The notes under the pieces: model-generated
What the model saw: the letters and a program-made list of their open reading frames with translations, nothing else
Database searches by the model: none
What the model was told of the DNA's origin: nothing
Origin: an uncultured Parabacteroides sp.
GTDB taxonomy: Bacteria > Bacteroidota > Bacteroidia > Bacteroidales > Tannerellaceae
Length of the DNA: 64,000 nucleotides
Direction: 5' to 3'
NCBI GenBank assembly: GCA_944325355.1
Contig: CALUZS010000010.1
Coordinates: forward strand, 1 to 64,000
Program-made: the position numbers and the translations under genes
In this document: positions 46,947 to 56,432 of the stretch, in pieces
Position numbering within the stretch: position 1 is the stretch's first letter
Layout: the number at the start of each line of letters is the position of its first letter

Positions 46947-48803
46947 ATGAAAATAAATCTAAAAGCGTTGATTGTTGTGCCATTATTAATTGTGGTAAGC
47001 AATTTTGCAACGGCGGAAAAGAAGCAGGGAGAGATTAGTATTGACCCGCCATATTGGTGGGCAGGAATGAAGAATTCAAGTGTTCAGTTGTTGGTGCATT
47101 ATCCTCAGATTAGAGATACTGAGCCTTCGGTCAGCTATCCGGGAGTCAGCATAGACAGTGTTGTGCGTCTCGAGAGTCCCAATTATCAGATTATCTATCT
47201 GAATGTGAATAAGTCGGTCGCTCCGGGAAAGATGGATATCTTTTTCAAGTCGGAGGAAAAGTCTTTGGCGGCTAAATATGAACTGAAGAAGCGTGACGGA
47301 GTGATGCCTACTCCTTTCTCTTCGGCTGATGTGCTTTATTTGATAATGCCCGACCGTTTTGCTGATGGTGATACCACCAACAATGATGTGGATGGACTCA
47401 AGTTTCATGCTCCGGTCAACCGTAACGTTCCCAGCGGACGTCATGGCGGCGACTTGAAAGGCATAGAGCAGCATTTGAAATATATAGATTCGCTCGGCGT
47501 GACGGCAATATGGCTTAATCCGGTGCTTGAGAATGATATGCCCGGCGGCTCTTACCATGGGTACGCTATTACCGATTATTATAAGGTGGATCCGCGGCTT
47601 GGCAGTAATGAAGATTATGCTTCGCTTATCGCAAAAGCTCATGATTGCGGCTTGAAAGTGGTGATGGATATGATATTCAATCATAGTGGCAGCGAACATC
47701 CATGGATGCATGACAAGCCATCTTCCGACTGGTATAACCACCCCGATGGCAATGTGATGACAAATTTCCGCCTGTCGACCATCAATGATCCATATGCCAG
47801 TGAGTATGATTATGACCGTACGGTGAAAGGCTGGTTTGTCTCTGCAATGCCGGACTTGAACCAATCCAATCCGCATGTGATGAAATATTTGATACAAAAC
47901 TCTATCTGGTGGATTGAATATAGCAAAATCGATGGTATAAGAATGGATACTTACCCGTATGCTGATATGAAGCCGATGGCGCAATGGATAAAGGATGTGC
48001 AACTGGAATACCCGGGATATAACATTGTGGGTGAATGTTGGTACAACGATGTTGCGGGCACTGCATTTTGGCAGGGCGAAAGCCGCCTGAACACTGTGGG
48101 CAATCCTGTATTACCTACAGTGATGGATTTTCCAACTATGATCATCGCTAACGCAGCTTTTCATGGTGATACTAAAGTAAATGGAAAAGGTTTGAACGAG
48201 ATATACAACCGACTGTCGCTTGATTACCTGTATGCCGACCCGCAACGTGTGCTTACTTTCCTTGATAATCATGATTCAGACCGCTTTTTGTTAGAGATGC
48301 CATCCGATCTTGGTTCGTGGAAGCAAGCCGTGGTTTTTCTGCTTACTACGCGTGGCATTCCGCAATTGTATTATGGCACTGAGTTGCTTATGAATGGTAC
48401 AAAGCATCGATCTGACGGTGATGTGCGCCGCGATATGCCCGGTGGTTTTCCGGGGGATACCCATAATGAATTTACGGTAGCAGGTCGCAGCAAGTTGCAA
48501 AACGAGGCATACGATTTTTTAAGTCGCATTGCGCATTGGCGTCGCGGTAATGACGTGATAGCGCGCGGAACGCTTAAGCATTTCATACCCGATAACGGCA
48601 TATATGTGTATGAGCGGAGCTACAAAGGGAAGCGTGTAATAGTAGTAATGAACGGTACTGACAGCGAACTTGACGTAGATATGTCGATATACCGTGAAAT
48701 AATGCAGCCGGGACAGTCGTTCAAGGATGTGGTCAGCGGCAGTGAAGTCACAATATTGCCCAAGATGAAGTTTTCACCGCGTGCCGTATACATATTAGAA
48801 TAG
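46947..48803 (+). CDS. exported GH13 enzyme (neopullulanase/cyclomaltodextrinase-like)
   Basis: A 618-residue protein; the ATG at 46947 gives a clear signal peptide (cleavage near Ala23), while an upstream in-frame ATG at 46878 would bury it. The N-terminal beta domain (about 27-115) resembles Cyc-maltodext_N. The GH13 barrel has DMIFNHS (241-247), nucleophile Asp334 in GIRMDTY, acid/base Glu363 in VGECW, and NHD (441-443). A beta C-domain follows (about 535-618). It should cut alpha-1,4-glucans or cyclodextrins in the periplasm. Codon use looks richer in GCG/CGC/GGC than in the neighbours, and the gene is bracketed by the 25-base repeat, so later insertion is possible. Confidence 0.92.
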   Translation: MKINLKALIVVPLLIVVSNFATAEKKQGEISIDPPYWWAGMKNSSVQLLVHYPQIRDTEPSVSYPGVSIDSVVRLESPNYQIIYLNVNKSVAPGKMDIFFKSEEKSLAAKYELKKRDGVMPTPFSSADVLYLIMPDRFADGDTTNNDVDGLKFHAPVNRNVPSGRHGGDLKGIEQHLKYIDSLGVTAIWLNPVLENDMPGGSYHGYAITDYYKVDPRLGSNEDYASLIAKAHDCGLKVVMDMIFNHSGSEHPWMHDKPSSDWYNHPDGNVMTNFRLSTINDPYASEYDYDRTVKGWFVSAMPDLNQSNPHVMKYLIQNSIWWIEYSKIDGIRMDTYPYADMKPMAQWIKDVQLEYPGYNIVGECWYNDVAGTAFWQGESRLNTVGNPVLPTVMDFPTMIIANAAFHGDTKVNGKGLNEIYNRLSLDYLYADPQRVLTFLDNHDSDRFLLEMPSDLGSWKQAVVFLLTTRGIPQLYYGTELLMNGTKHRSDGDVRRDMPGGFPGDTHNEFTVAGRSKLQNEAYDFLSRIAHWRRGNDVIARGTLKHFIPDNGIYVYERSYKGKRVIVVMNGTDSELDVDMSIYREIMQPGQSFKDVVSGSEVTILPKMKFSPRAVYILE

Positions 48804-48900
48804 CGCGAACAGCGGAAAAATGACCGTAGAAGTACAAATCTGCCGGATACTATATTAAGATGGATTCAAGAGGAATTGATAATACAGAAATAAAACATAC

Positions 48901-48925
48901 CTTTAACGTGTAAATGTATAAAATT
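48901..48925 (+). repeat. duplicated promoter/leader segment, copy 2
   Basis: It is identical to copy 1 over 19 bases (24 of 25 overall). ATTG (48875-48878), 19 bases, TACCTTTA (48898-48905) is the promoter-like context. The ATG of the SGNH hydrolase follows at 48934. Confidence 0.75.
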
Positions 48926-48933
48926 TTTTGGAG

Positions 48934-49704
48934 ATGAAGTTCAGGGTGATTTTTCTTTTAATGGCTGCATGTACGTTTTTTACTTCTTATGCGGCAGAAA
49001 AAGATAAGTATCTCAATATTGTATATATCGGGAACAGTATAACGTATGGTGCAGGAGTCGAGGATCGGTTACATAATGCCCCTCCTGTGAAAGCGTCGAT
49101 GTTTTTACGGCAGAAGCCGGATATAAAGAGTGTGCAGTTCAGCAATCAAGGCGTTTCCGGAGCAACGACAGTCGATTTCCTTCCGTCTACCAATACGTTG
49201 TTTCCGAAGGTGACGGCAGCGGCCGACCAGTTTGCTACCGAAGATTGGGCTATGTTGCTCTTTTCGGTCATGCTTGGGACAAACGACAGCGCGATAAAAG
49301 GACCTAACGGTTCTCCGGTTTCTCCGTCACAGTATAAAGAAAATATGAAAACTATCTTGGATGCGCTTCTGGAAAAGTACCCCGGTTGCAAAATTGTTGT
49401 GCACCGCCCGATATGGTATTCTCCGAATACGCATAACGGTGCTTTATATTTGAAAGAGGGGTTGAAGCGGTTGAAGAAATATTATCCGCAACTCAAACGT
49501 TTGGTTAAAGAGTATCGGGAAACCTATCCGGGAAGGGTGTTTCTGGGTGATACGGGTGCTTTCAACTATTTTGAGAAATATCATTTGACAAAGGTGCAGG
49601 CGGAAGATGGAAATTCAGGTGTTTTCTATCTTCATCCGAACAAGGAGGGAGCAGCCGACTTAGGGCAGTTCTGGTGCGATGCTATCTATTCTGTGCTGAA
49701 ATAG
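48934..49704 (+). CDS. exported SGNH/GDSL-type hydrolase
   Basis: A 256-residue protein with signal peptide (cleavage near Ala21). Block I GNSIT has Ser35, block II Gly is in NQGVSGAT (71-78), block III GTND (115-118) has Asn117, and block V His lies in LHPNKEG. The Asp normally three residues before this His is Phe here, so catalysis would rest on a Ser-His dyad. It is probably a carbohydrate esterase or lipase. It shares the duplicated leader with the GH13 gene. Confidence 0.85.
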   Translation: MKFRVIFLLMAACTFFTSYAAEKDKYLNIVYIGNSITYGAGVEDRLHNAPPVKASMFLRQKPDIKSVQFSNQGVSGATTVDFLPSTNTLFPKVTAAADQFATEDWAMLLFSVMLGTNDSAIKGPNGSPVSPSQYKENMKTILDALLEKYPGCKIVVHRPIWYSPNTHNGALYLKEGLKRLKKYYPQLKRLVKEYRETYPGRVFLGDTGAFNYFEKYHLTKVQAEDGNSGVFYLHPNKEGAADLGQFWCDAIYSVLK

Positions 49705-49790
49705 TGGTTTGTTCCCCTGTTTATAGCCAGTCTGTTGAACCAAACGGAATTGCGTCAGTTTGAACTGTCCGGGGAGAAGATAAAAATAAG

Positions 49791-49818
49791 AAAGGCGACC
49801 GGTTATCGGTCGCCTTTT
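49791..49818. terminator. bidirectional terminator between SGNH hydrolase and ferritin
   Basis: A perfect 11-bp stem AAAGGCGACCG/CGGTCGCCTTT (49791-49801 with 49807-49817). It serves the plus-strand SGNH gene and, 26 bases after its stop, the minus-strand ferritin gene. Confidence 0.85.
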
Positions 49819-49843
49819 CCGTTAACGATAATATGGAATCTTA

Positions 49844-50326
49844 TCATCGTTTAGACAATTTGTTATCCATGATGGCAATGTGGCATTCTCCATATGCCTT
49901 CAATTGTTCGAGGATTGATTTTGCAGTCGATTCCTCTTCTACTTGTTCGCGTACATATTTAAATAAGAAATCTCTTGAAGCGTGATCCTTGTCTGCTTCG
50001 GCAATGTTTACCAAGTTGTCAATCATTTGTGATACGTGACATTCGTGTTTGTAAACATTTTCGAAAACTTCAATGGCATTTCCCCATGCAGTGGGAACAA
50101 CATTTACTTGCCCTATCTGGATATCTCCGCCACGGTCGATGGTGAAGTTTATCATGTCTTCTGCATGTTCAAGTTCTTCCGAAGCTTGTTTTCTCATCCA
50201 ATGAGCGAATCCGTTTAATCCTTGTTTTTGGAAATAAACTGCCATGGATAAGTATAAGTTGGCTGACCACATTTCAGCATTTACCTGTGCGTTGAACGCT
50301 TCTGTTAATTTTTGACTTAGTTCCAT
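49844..50326 (-). CDS. ftnA: bacterial ferritin (FtnA type)
   Basis: A 160-residue four-helix protein that oxidises and stores iron in a 24-subunit cage. The ferroxidase residues are visible in NAEMWSANLYLSM (Glu17 region), ASEELEHAEDM (Glu and His of helix B, about 48-58), and VEEESTAKSIL (helix D). There is no haem-binding Met of bacterioferritin type. It is monocistronic, between the bidirectional terminator and a 344-base intergenic region. Confidence 0.96.
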   Translation of the reverse strand: MELSQKLTEAFNAQVNAEMWSANLYLSMAVYFQKQGLNGFAHWMRKQASEELEHAEDMINFTIDRGGDIQIGQVNVVPTAWGNAIEVFENVYKHECHVSQMIDNLVNIAEADKDHASRDFLFKYVREQVEEESTAKSILEQLKAYGECHIAIMDNKLSKR

Positions 50327-50624
50327 AATATGTTTCCTTTTATATTGATTTATATTCTGTCTTGATTTATTTCTCCTTTTCGGGAATAATCATTTTCTGA
50401 AAAAGAATATTCAAAAAACATGCCAATCTTTTTGATTCATGATTGTGCCGTGAAAGGGCGGAGAGAAGTTGTTAAAACCGGAAGGAAATGACAATTTGTC
50501 ACCAGACACTTCCTCGTGCACTTAAAGGTATCTGTTTGTCGGATTTGATTTCGTTATCCGTTGTTGTCTCCGTTTTCTGTGTGTTATTTGTTTGTAAGGA
50601 GTGGGGAATGTGCAAGAAAATTCC

Positions 50625-50632
50625 TAACTTTG
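50625..50632 (+). promoter_or_regulatory. -7 box before the IMPDH-family gene
   Basis: TAACTTTG lies 38 bases before the ATG at 50671 and downstream of the in-frame ATG at 50488, so 50671 is the start. In the remainder of 50327-50624 I see no other element. Confidence 0.5.
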
Positions 50633-50670
50633 CAAAATTATTTAAGGATATCGTAATAATTAGGAAACTT

Positions 50671-52164
50671 ATGGCAGTCTATTTAGAAGATGTATCGAGA
50701 ACATTTGGTGAATATTTGTTGATTCCCGGATTGACAACGAAACAATGTGTACCGACAAATGTTTCTTTGAAAACTCCGCTCGTAAAGCATAAAGCGGGAG
50801 AAAAATCGGCGATTGAACTCAATATCCCATTCGTTTCTGCAATTATGCAGTCGGTTTCCGGTCCGGAGCTTGCGATTGAATTGGCACGTAATGGCGGTCT
50901 CTCGTTTATTTTCGGTTCGCAAACAATCGAAAACCAGGCAGAAATGGTCCGGAAGGTGAAAAAGTTTAAGGCAGGTTTTGTAATCAGTGATTCCAATTTG
51001 ACTCCGGAAAATACGCTTGCCGACGTTTTGGATTTGGTTCATCGTACAGGTCATTCAACCATAGGTATTACCCATGACGGTACTGCCAACGGAAAGTTGC
51101 TTGGAATGGTTACCAGCCGTGACTATCGGGTGGAAAAGGATTCGCCGGAGACAAAGATAAAGGAGTTCATGACTCCGTTTGACAAATTGATTGTCGGGGA
51201 ACTTGGTATCTCTTTGAAAGACGCCAATCAGATTATTTGGGAGCATAAATTGAATACGTTGCCGATAATAAACAAGAGCCAGAATTTGCAATACTTCGTG
51301 TTCCGCAAGGATTACGACAGCCATCGTGAGAATCCAAACGAGTTGTCGGGTAAGGACAAGACTTTGTTGGTTGGCGCCGGAATCAATACCCGCGATTATA
51401 AAGAACGTGTCCCGGCGTTGGTTGAAGCCGGTGTAGACGTTGTCTGCATAGACTCTTCCGACGGTTACTCGGAATGGCAGTACGACACGCTCCGTTGGAT
51501 TAAAGATACCTACGGAGACAAAGTACTGGTTGGAGCCGGTAATGTGGTGGATAAAGAAGGTTTCGATTATCTGGTTAATGCTGGTGCAGACTTTATAAAG
51601 GTCGGAATCGGTGGTGGTTCCATCTGCATTACTCGTGAGCAGAAAGGAATCGGACGCGGACAGGCAACGGCGTTGATTGATGTCGCAAAAGCTCGGAATG
51701 AGTACTTTGAAAAGACCGGTATTTATATTCCGGTTTGTAGCGATGGTGGCTTGGTTCATGATTATCACATGGTATTGGCTTTGGCAATGGGTGCCGACTT
51801 TCTGATGATGGGTCGCTATTTTGCCCGCTTCGATGAATCTCCTACGAAGAAATTAAGAATCGGAAATAATTTCGTGAAAGAGTATTGGGGTGAAGGCTCT
51901 AACCGCGCGAAGAACTGGCAGCGCTATGATATGGGCGGCAGCGAAGCTTTGAAGTTTGAAGAAGGAGTAGATAGCTACGTTCCATACGCCGGAAAGATGA
52001 AAGACAATCTGGATGTGACGCTCGGTAAAATCCGTGCGACCATGTGTAGTTGCGGCTCGATAACGATACCCGATTTGCAGAAGAATGCGAAAATTACGTT
52101 GGTCTCTTCTACCAGTATCGTAGAAGGTGGCGCACACGATGTGATTTTGAAAGATCAAGGTTGA
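50671..52164 (+). CDS. IMP dehydrogenase/GMP reductase family protein with CBS domains
   Basis: A 497-residue TIM-barrel enzyme interrupted by a CBS pair (about 100-215; [21 protein letters not shown]). The active-site loop is [15 protein letters not shown], with the catalytic Cys in SIC (usual form SICTTR). The flap region is [21 protein letters not shown]. If an IMP dehydrogenase it oxidises IMP to XMP for GTP synthesis. The changed loop and the C-terminal [12 protein letters not shown] segment mark a branch different from the common bacterial GuaB, so the exact reaction needs proof. It is monocistronic, with a terminator at 52185-52221. Confidence 0.88.
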   Translation: MAVYLEDVSRTFGEYLLIPGLTTKQCVPTNVSLKTPLVKHKAGEKSAIELNIPFVSAIMQSVSGPELAIELARNGGLSFIFGSQTIENQAEMVRKVKKFKAGFVISDSNLTPENTLADVLDLVHRTGHSTIGITHDGTANGKLLGMVTSRDYRVEKDSPETKIKEFMTPFDKLIVGELGISLKDANQIIWEHKLNTLPIINKSQNLQYFVFRKDYDSHRENPNELSGKDKTLLVGAGINTRDYKERVPALVEAGVDVVCIDSSDGYSEWQYDTLRWIKDTYGDKVLVGAGNVVDKEGFDYLVNAGADFIKVGIGGGSICITREQKGIGRGQATALIDVAKARNEYFEKTGIYIPVCSDGGLVHDYHMVLALAMGADFLMMGRYFARFDESPTKKLRIGNNFVKEYWGEGSNRAKNWQRYDMGGSEALKFEEGVDSYVPYAGKMKDNLDVTLGKIRATMCSCGSITIPDLQKNAKITLVSSTSIVEGGAHDVILKDQG

Positions 52165-52184
52165 TATAAATATTCTGGATTTGT

Positions 52185-52221
52185 ATCCGGCGGGGAGTTT
52201 CTCTTCGCCGGATTGTTTTTT
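52185..52221 (+). terminator. terminator after the IMPDH-family gene
   Basis: An 8-bp stem ATCCGGCG/CGCCGGAT (52185-52192 with 52206-52213) is followed by TGTTTTTTG. Confidence 0.85.
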
Positions 52222-52280
52222 GAGCCTGTTCAATGATTGGAAAAGATATTCCTGTTTTGAGACTTGAAATGCGAGAAAAA

Positions 52281-53009
52281 ATGAAACGAATCGTAATTGT
52301 TGGGGCAACTTCGGGGATAGGTCTGGAGGTAGCGAAGCTGTATATGGCAAAAGGTTGGAAAGTTGGTGTTGCCGGTCGGAATGTGTCGGTCTTGGAGTGG
52401 TTGAAAGCTTCCAATTCTGAATCAGTGGAGACGCAGGTGTTGGATGTTTGCCGTGAGGATGCTGCGCAACGTTTGAATGGCTTGGTCAAGAAATTGGGTG
52501 GTATGGACGTATATCTTCATTGTGCAGGTATCGGAAAGCAGAATATGGATTTGGAAGAATCGATAGAGACTGGTACGGTGCAGACTAATGTCGCCGGTTT
52601 TGTCCGGATGGTGATGGCGGTTTTCCATTTTTTTGAGAAGCAAGGAAGCGGGCATATAGCGGTTATCAGCTCCATCGCCGGAACTAAAGGGCTGGGAGCT
52701 GCGCCATCTTATTCAGCTACGAAATGTTTCCAAAACAGTTATATGGAGGCGTTGGAGCAGCAGATACGGATGCGGGGATTGGATATCCGGGTGACGGACA
52801 TCCGTCCTGGATTTGTCGATACGCCGTTGTTGCAAGGCGGCACTTATCCGGCGTTGATGCGTCCCGAGAAAGTCGCAAAAGCGATTGTACGAGCCATCGA
52901 CCGGAAGAAATCGGTTGCCGTTATCGATTGGAAGTATCGGATACTTGTCTTTTTCTGGCGAATGATTCCCCGTTATCTTTGGGTACGAATGAATATACGG
53001 ACACGATAA
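52281..53009 (+). CDS. short-chain dehydrogenase/reductase
   Basis: A 242-residue protein from the ATG at 52281. The cofactor loop is GATSGIG (about 8-14), the catalytic Ser lies in ISSIAG and Tyr/Lys in YSATK (YxxxK). The C-terminus has a hydrophobic, basic segment (ILVFFWRMIPRYLWVRM) that may attach it to the membrane. This tail and its overall form resemble DltE/YdfG-like SDRs acting on lipid or sterol-like substrates; the substrate is unknown. Solitary gene. Confidence 0.85.
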   Translation: MKRIVIVGATSGIGLEVAKLYMAKGWKVGVAGRNVSVLEWLKASNSESVETQVLDVCREDAAQRLNGLVKKLGGMDVYLHCAGIGKQNMDLEESIETGTVQTNVAGFVRMVMAVFHFFEKQGSGHIAVISSIAGTKGLGAAPSYSATKCFQNSYMEALEQQIRMRGLDIRVTDIRPGFVDTPLLQGGTYPALMRPEKVAKAIVRAIDRKKSVAVIDWKYRILVFFWRMIPRYLWVRMNIRTR

Positions 53010-53040
53010 CTTTTTATTGTAAGTTTCGTTGGATTCCAAT

Positions 53041-53076
53041 AAAATAAAGAGCTGGTAGAAAAATTCTGCCAGCTCT
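53041..53076 (-). terminator. terminator after the GH2 gene (bidirectional shape)
   Basis: A 13-bp stem AGAGCTGGTAGAA/TTCTGCCAGCTCT with one G-U (53048-53060 with 53064-53076). On the minus strand TTTATTTTATT follows. It lies between convergent SDR and GH2 genes and may serve both. Confidence 0.82.
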
Positions 53077-53112
53077 CGTTGTTTATATTATGGAATGGTT
53101 TCGGGCTATCGT

Positions 53113-54975
53113 TTATTTTTCTGTTTTGGGCTCTTTTGTGAAGATAGCACGGATGCGCTCCATGTCGAATTTCGGTTTACGGTCATAGTAATAGATACCG
53201 TTCTGCTCTTGTTCTACATCAGTAAGCTGCGTGTAGCAATATCCCCAGATGTCATCGGAAAGTGACAAGACGGCATCAACCTGTCCTTCCAAGCGGTGGT
53301 AGAACTCTTCCAGCGAATGTGGCGGTTCACCGTATCCCCAAGAGGTGTTTTGGGCGCTTTTCTCTTGCTGTGCGGGATTCCATTTGATACCGCCAAACTC
53401 ATCAATCAGATAAGGCATGCTACCTTTCTTGTATGAAGGGAAGTTGTATTGGTCGGTATATTTGAGGGGGTTGAAGCCGATGTTGCGTTGCTGCAACTGT
53501 ACCTCCCAGCGTGGAGTTTCAAACATTTTCCCGTTGTTGATAAGTTGCTCTTTCAATTTGGCAGGATCCTGCTCGTAGTTGTGTACCGTCCAGATGTCGG
53601 TAGCGATGTGCGTTCCTCCGCTGGCTCCGTGGAATGGACGTGTCGGGTCAATCATTTTGGTCAATGCATACAAATCTTCCATGAAGCGGGGATATTGTAC
53701 GCGGTCGGGCCAGAACTCCTCGTTTGTCGGAGTCCAGATAAGTAGCGACGGGTGGTTACGGTCACGGCTTACGATGCTTGCCCATTCCGTCATGAAGTTT
53801 CTGGCAACTTCCACATCGTTGCAATCCATACCCCAACTTGACGCTTCACCCCAAGTCAGGTAGCCCAATTTGTCTGCCCAGTAATAGAATCGTTCTTCAA
53901 ATACTTTCTGGTGAAGACGTGCTCCGTTGAATCCGGCAGCCATTGATAATTCGATGTCTTTTTTCAGCGCCTCATCGCTCGGTGCGGTCCATATTCCGTC
54001 GGGATAGAAACCTTGGTCGAGAACCAAACGTTGGTAATAAGGTTCGTTGTTCAAGAAAATCTTATTCCCTTCAATATGGATTTTTCTCATTCCCAGATAA
54101 CTGTTCACGCGGTCTACCACATTCCCTTCCTTGTTATAAACAATGTATTCCACATCATAGAGGAATGGGTTTTCCGGACTCCATGTTTTCATTTTCTTGA
54201 CCGGCAGTACAACGGTAGAGTGTGCGCTTGCTGTCACTTTCTTGCTGGCAACAGTCTTTTCGCCATCTTTCAGGATTACTTCCAGCTTCCCGCCCAATTC
54301 TTGATAGAAACGGGGATGGATAACAACCTCTTTCTGGTCAATGTCGGTAATGACCTGTACCGAGTGGAGACCTTCCGGTGCTACGGCTTCCATCCATACG
54401 GTCTGCCAGATACCGGTCGTGCGGGTATAATTGCAGGCATACGATTCGTATTGCAGGTTCTGTTTTCCCGCAGGCTGTTTCCCTGAGCGGACGTCGCTCT
54501 CAACAAATACGACCAGATTGTGTGTAGAGCCGGGCTTTACCAAATCGGTGATGTTAACGGCAAACGACGACATCCCGCCGAAATGACGTGCGGCAAATAC
54601 CCCGTCGATATAGATTTCGGCTTTGTAATAGACAGCACCGAAATTCAGGAAAATATTTTTTCCGTTCCAGTTTTCGGGGATGGAGATTTTCCGGTGATAC
54701 CAGAAGCAGTTGATAAAATCGGTGTATCCTACACCGGAAAGTTTGCTTTCCGGGCAAAACGGAACGGTGATTTTGTCTTGAAATCCTTCAGATTTGTACA
54801 AGCCGCGCTCCATACCGGATGCGCTGAAATCGAACGAATAGGTCCATTCGCCGTTCAAGTTGACCCAGTCGGTTCGTTCGAACTGTGGGCGTGGATACTC
54901 CGCGCGTGGTTGGGCGCATAAGTTGGTTACGATACTTATTGCAGCCAATAGTGCAAAAATGGTTTTTTTCATCAT
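53113..54975 (-). CDS. exported glycoside hydrolase family 2 enzyme
   Basis: A 620-residue protein with signal peptide (MMKKTIFALLAAISIVTNLCAQ region). It has the GH2 sugar-binding domain (about 25-190; WVNLNGEWTYSFD), an Ig-like domain (190-290) and a TIM barrel with acid/base Glu in TPTNEEFW and nucleophile Glu in LIDEFGG. It is short of the 1000-residue beta-galactosidases and closer to beta-glucuronidase, beta-mannosidase or beta-galactosidase-like enzymes of this phylum; specificity is open. It lies 32 bases after an SGNH hydrolase gene, with which it probably acts on a decorated glycan. Confidence 0.92.
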   Translation of the reverse strand: MMKKTIFALLAAISIVTNLCAQPRAEYPRPQFERTDWVNLNGEWTYSFDFSASGMERGLYKSEGFQDKITVPFCPESKLSGVGYTDFINCFWYHRKISIPENWNGKNIFLNFGAVYYKAEIYIDGVFAARHFGGMSSFAVNITDLVKPGSTHNLVVFVESDVRSGKQPAGKQNLQYESYACNYTRTTGIWQTVWMEAVAPEGLHSVQVITDIDQKEVVIHPRFYQELGGKLEVILKDGEKTVASKKVTASAHSTVVLPVKKMKTWSPENPFLYDVEYIVYNKEGNVVDRVNSYLGMRKIHIEGNKIFLNNEPYYQRLVLDQGFYPDGIWTAPSDEALKKDIELSMAAGFNGARLHQKVFEERFYYWADKLGYLTWGEASSWGMDCNDVEVARNFMTEWASIVSRDRNHPSLLIWTPTNEEFWPDRVQYPRFMEDLYALTKMIDPTRPFHGASGGTHIATDIWTVHNYEQDPAKLKEQLINNGKMFETPRWEVQLQQRNIGFNPLKYTDQYNFPSYKKGSMPYLIDEFGGIKWNPAQQEKSAQNTSWGYGEPPHSLEEFYHRLEGQVDAVLSLSDDIWGYCYTQLTDVEQEQNGIYYYDRKPKFDMERIRAIFTKEPKTEK

Positions 54976-55007
54976 AGTGTAATATAATAAATATGTGTAT
55001 AATGCGA

Positions 55008-56090
55008 TTATTTCATGTGTTTTTTGATGACAGGGCAAACCAAATCCGCATACCTCATCATGCCGAGGTCCGTGAAGTGTGTCCCGTCGACGGTTGCTTC
55101 ACTGTCATTGCCAAGCATCTTCTCTGAAGATATCATGTATATTTTCTTTTCCCCTTTCTTTTTCAGCTCTTTGAAAATACGGTTTACCGTTTCGTTTTTC
55201 CTTGTTATCTCTTTTAAGATTTTTTGGTCGAAACGCGAATGCGTGAAGATTGGATCTTCAATAAAGATAATAGGCGTGTCCGGATGTTTATCACGTATGA
55301 TGCGGTAGAACTTTTCCATTTTCTCATTCATTTGTTCTACGCTGGCATTCGGTACGAAGTCGAGGACATATACGGATGCGTCTACTCCGGCAATGAGTTC
55401 GGCTATTTCCAAGTCAAGGAGGGCATTCCCGCTGAAGCCCAAGTTGATGCACTCGCGGTCAAGCCGGCGGGAGATAATGCTTGTGTGCGCCATGCCGGGG
55501 CGGTTCGAGCATCCGCCTTGCAAAATGCTTGTCCCGTAAAACACGACAGGTTTTTCCCTGACAGGCGAATTGACGACGGGCTGTTCCAAGGCAGACAATG
55601 AATCCACCCCTATTTCCAGGCTGGTGATGCCGTCGTATAGGGAGAGGTAAAGCATGTATTCACGCATTTCCGGTTTCATGTTTGCAATGATGGTTGCGCT
55701 GTTTTCTTTCCCGGTCGGGCGTCCGCTGTTTACAAAAGTCCATTCCCCGTTGTGCAGGCAATAGAGGTCAAGCCCTCGTGTACCTGTTTGTGTCTGGTGG
55801 TTCATGGTATTGTTGTACAATGCCGTCCAGCGTGCTGCGATTGTCGTGGAGTTGCTACGGAAACGGACTGCAAGCCCTGCGCAGTCCTTGCCTAATGTCC
55901 AGACAGCCGGGCGTGAGATTCCTTTGAAACGTGCCGGCAAACGTTCATAACGGGTTTCTGTTTCTTCTGTAGCTTTACCCAACAATGGAAAAGCCGCTGC
56001 GTCGTGATAGATAATTTGTGCCTTGATTCCTGCCGATAGTGTAATCAGCAGTGCTGTAATAAAGCATTTGGCAATAAAATTCATGGTCAT
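55008..56090 (-). CDS. exported SGNH hydrolase with GxDLY domain
   Basis: About 360 residues from the ATG at 56090; in-frame ATGs at 56117 and 56084 are alternatives, and the open frame upstream to 56252 runs across the -7 box and is rejected. After a signal peptide, residues about 25-170 form a beta domain carrying GTRGLDLYC, the GxDLY hallmark. The SGNH domain follows with YGTSILQGG (nucleophile Ser), the Gly/Asn blocks, and DGTHFTDLG near the C-terminus (Asp and His). It is probably a carbohydrate esterase. First gene of an SGNH-GH2 operon. Confidence 0.87.
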   Translation of the reverse strand: MTMNFIAKCFITALLITLSAGIKAQIIYHDAAAFPLLGKATEETETRYERLPARFKGISRPAVWTLGKDCAGLAVRFRSNSTTIAARWTALYNNTMNHQTQTGTRGLDLYCLHNGEWTFVNSGRPTGKENSATIIANMKPEMREYMLYLSLYDGITSLEIGVDSLSALEQPVVNSPVREKPVVFYGTSILQGGCSNRPGMAHTSIISRRLDRECINLGFSGNALLDLEIAELIAGVDASVYVLDFVPNASVEQMNEKMEKFYRIIRDKHPDTPIIFIEDPIFTHSRFDQKILKEITRKNETVNRIFKELKKKGEKKIYMISSEKMLGNDSEATVDGTHFTDLGMMRYADLVCPVIKKHMK

Positions 56091-56138
56091 GTTTCCGCTA
56101 ATTAAAGAATTTTGCATATCATAAAATATAATTAGAAG

Positions 56139-56146
56139 CAAAGATA
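56139..56146 (-). promoter_or_regulatory. -7 box of the SGNH-GH2 operon
   Basis: On the minus strand TATCTTTG (56146-56139); TTTC at 56168-56165 is a weak -33 box. The transcript would start near 56131. Otherwise 56147-56397 shows no gene. Confidence 0.5.
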
Positions 56147-56397
56147 GGCAATTAAAAAGAATTTGAAAGCAGAAGTCGGTTGTCAGATGTTTCTTTTTTT
56201 CCTTACGGAAGGTCGGCGGTTTTCGGATTTTTGTTGCCCGGTTCTGTTCCAAGGACTGGGCATCCTTATCTGAAAGGATGGTGATGCTTTATTTATGCTG
56301 TTGGCTATTAGTGTTTTAATTGACGATGAAATTGTTTTGTAACGGGACTGACATGGTAATAAGATGAAAGCGTTATATCCTTGTAATAACCGGATTC

Positions 56398-56405
56398 TAT
56401 TTTTG
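56398..56405 (+). promoter_or_regulatory. -7 box before the TonB receptor gene at 56433
   Basis: TATTTTTG fits TAnnTTTG and lies 27 bases before the ATG. The -33 box is not evident. Confidence 0.4.
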
Positions 56406-56432
56406 CGCTCGAAATAAGAGAAGTAAATAGAT

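Noticed and set aside
56268-56300. CATCCTT/AAGGATG hairpin as a terminator
   Set aside because: The stem is short and no T-run follows; no gene ends just before it on the plus strand.
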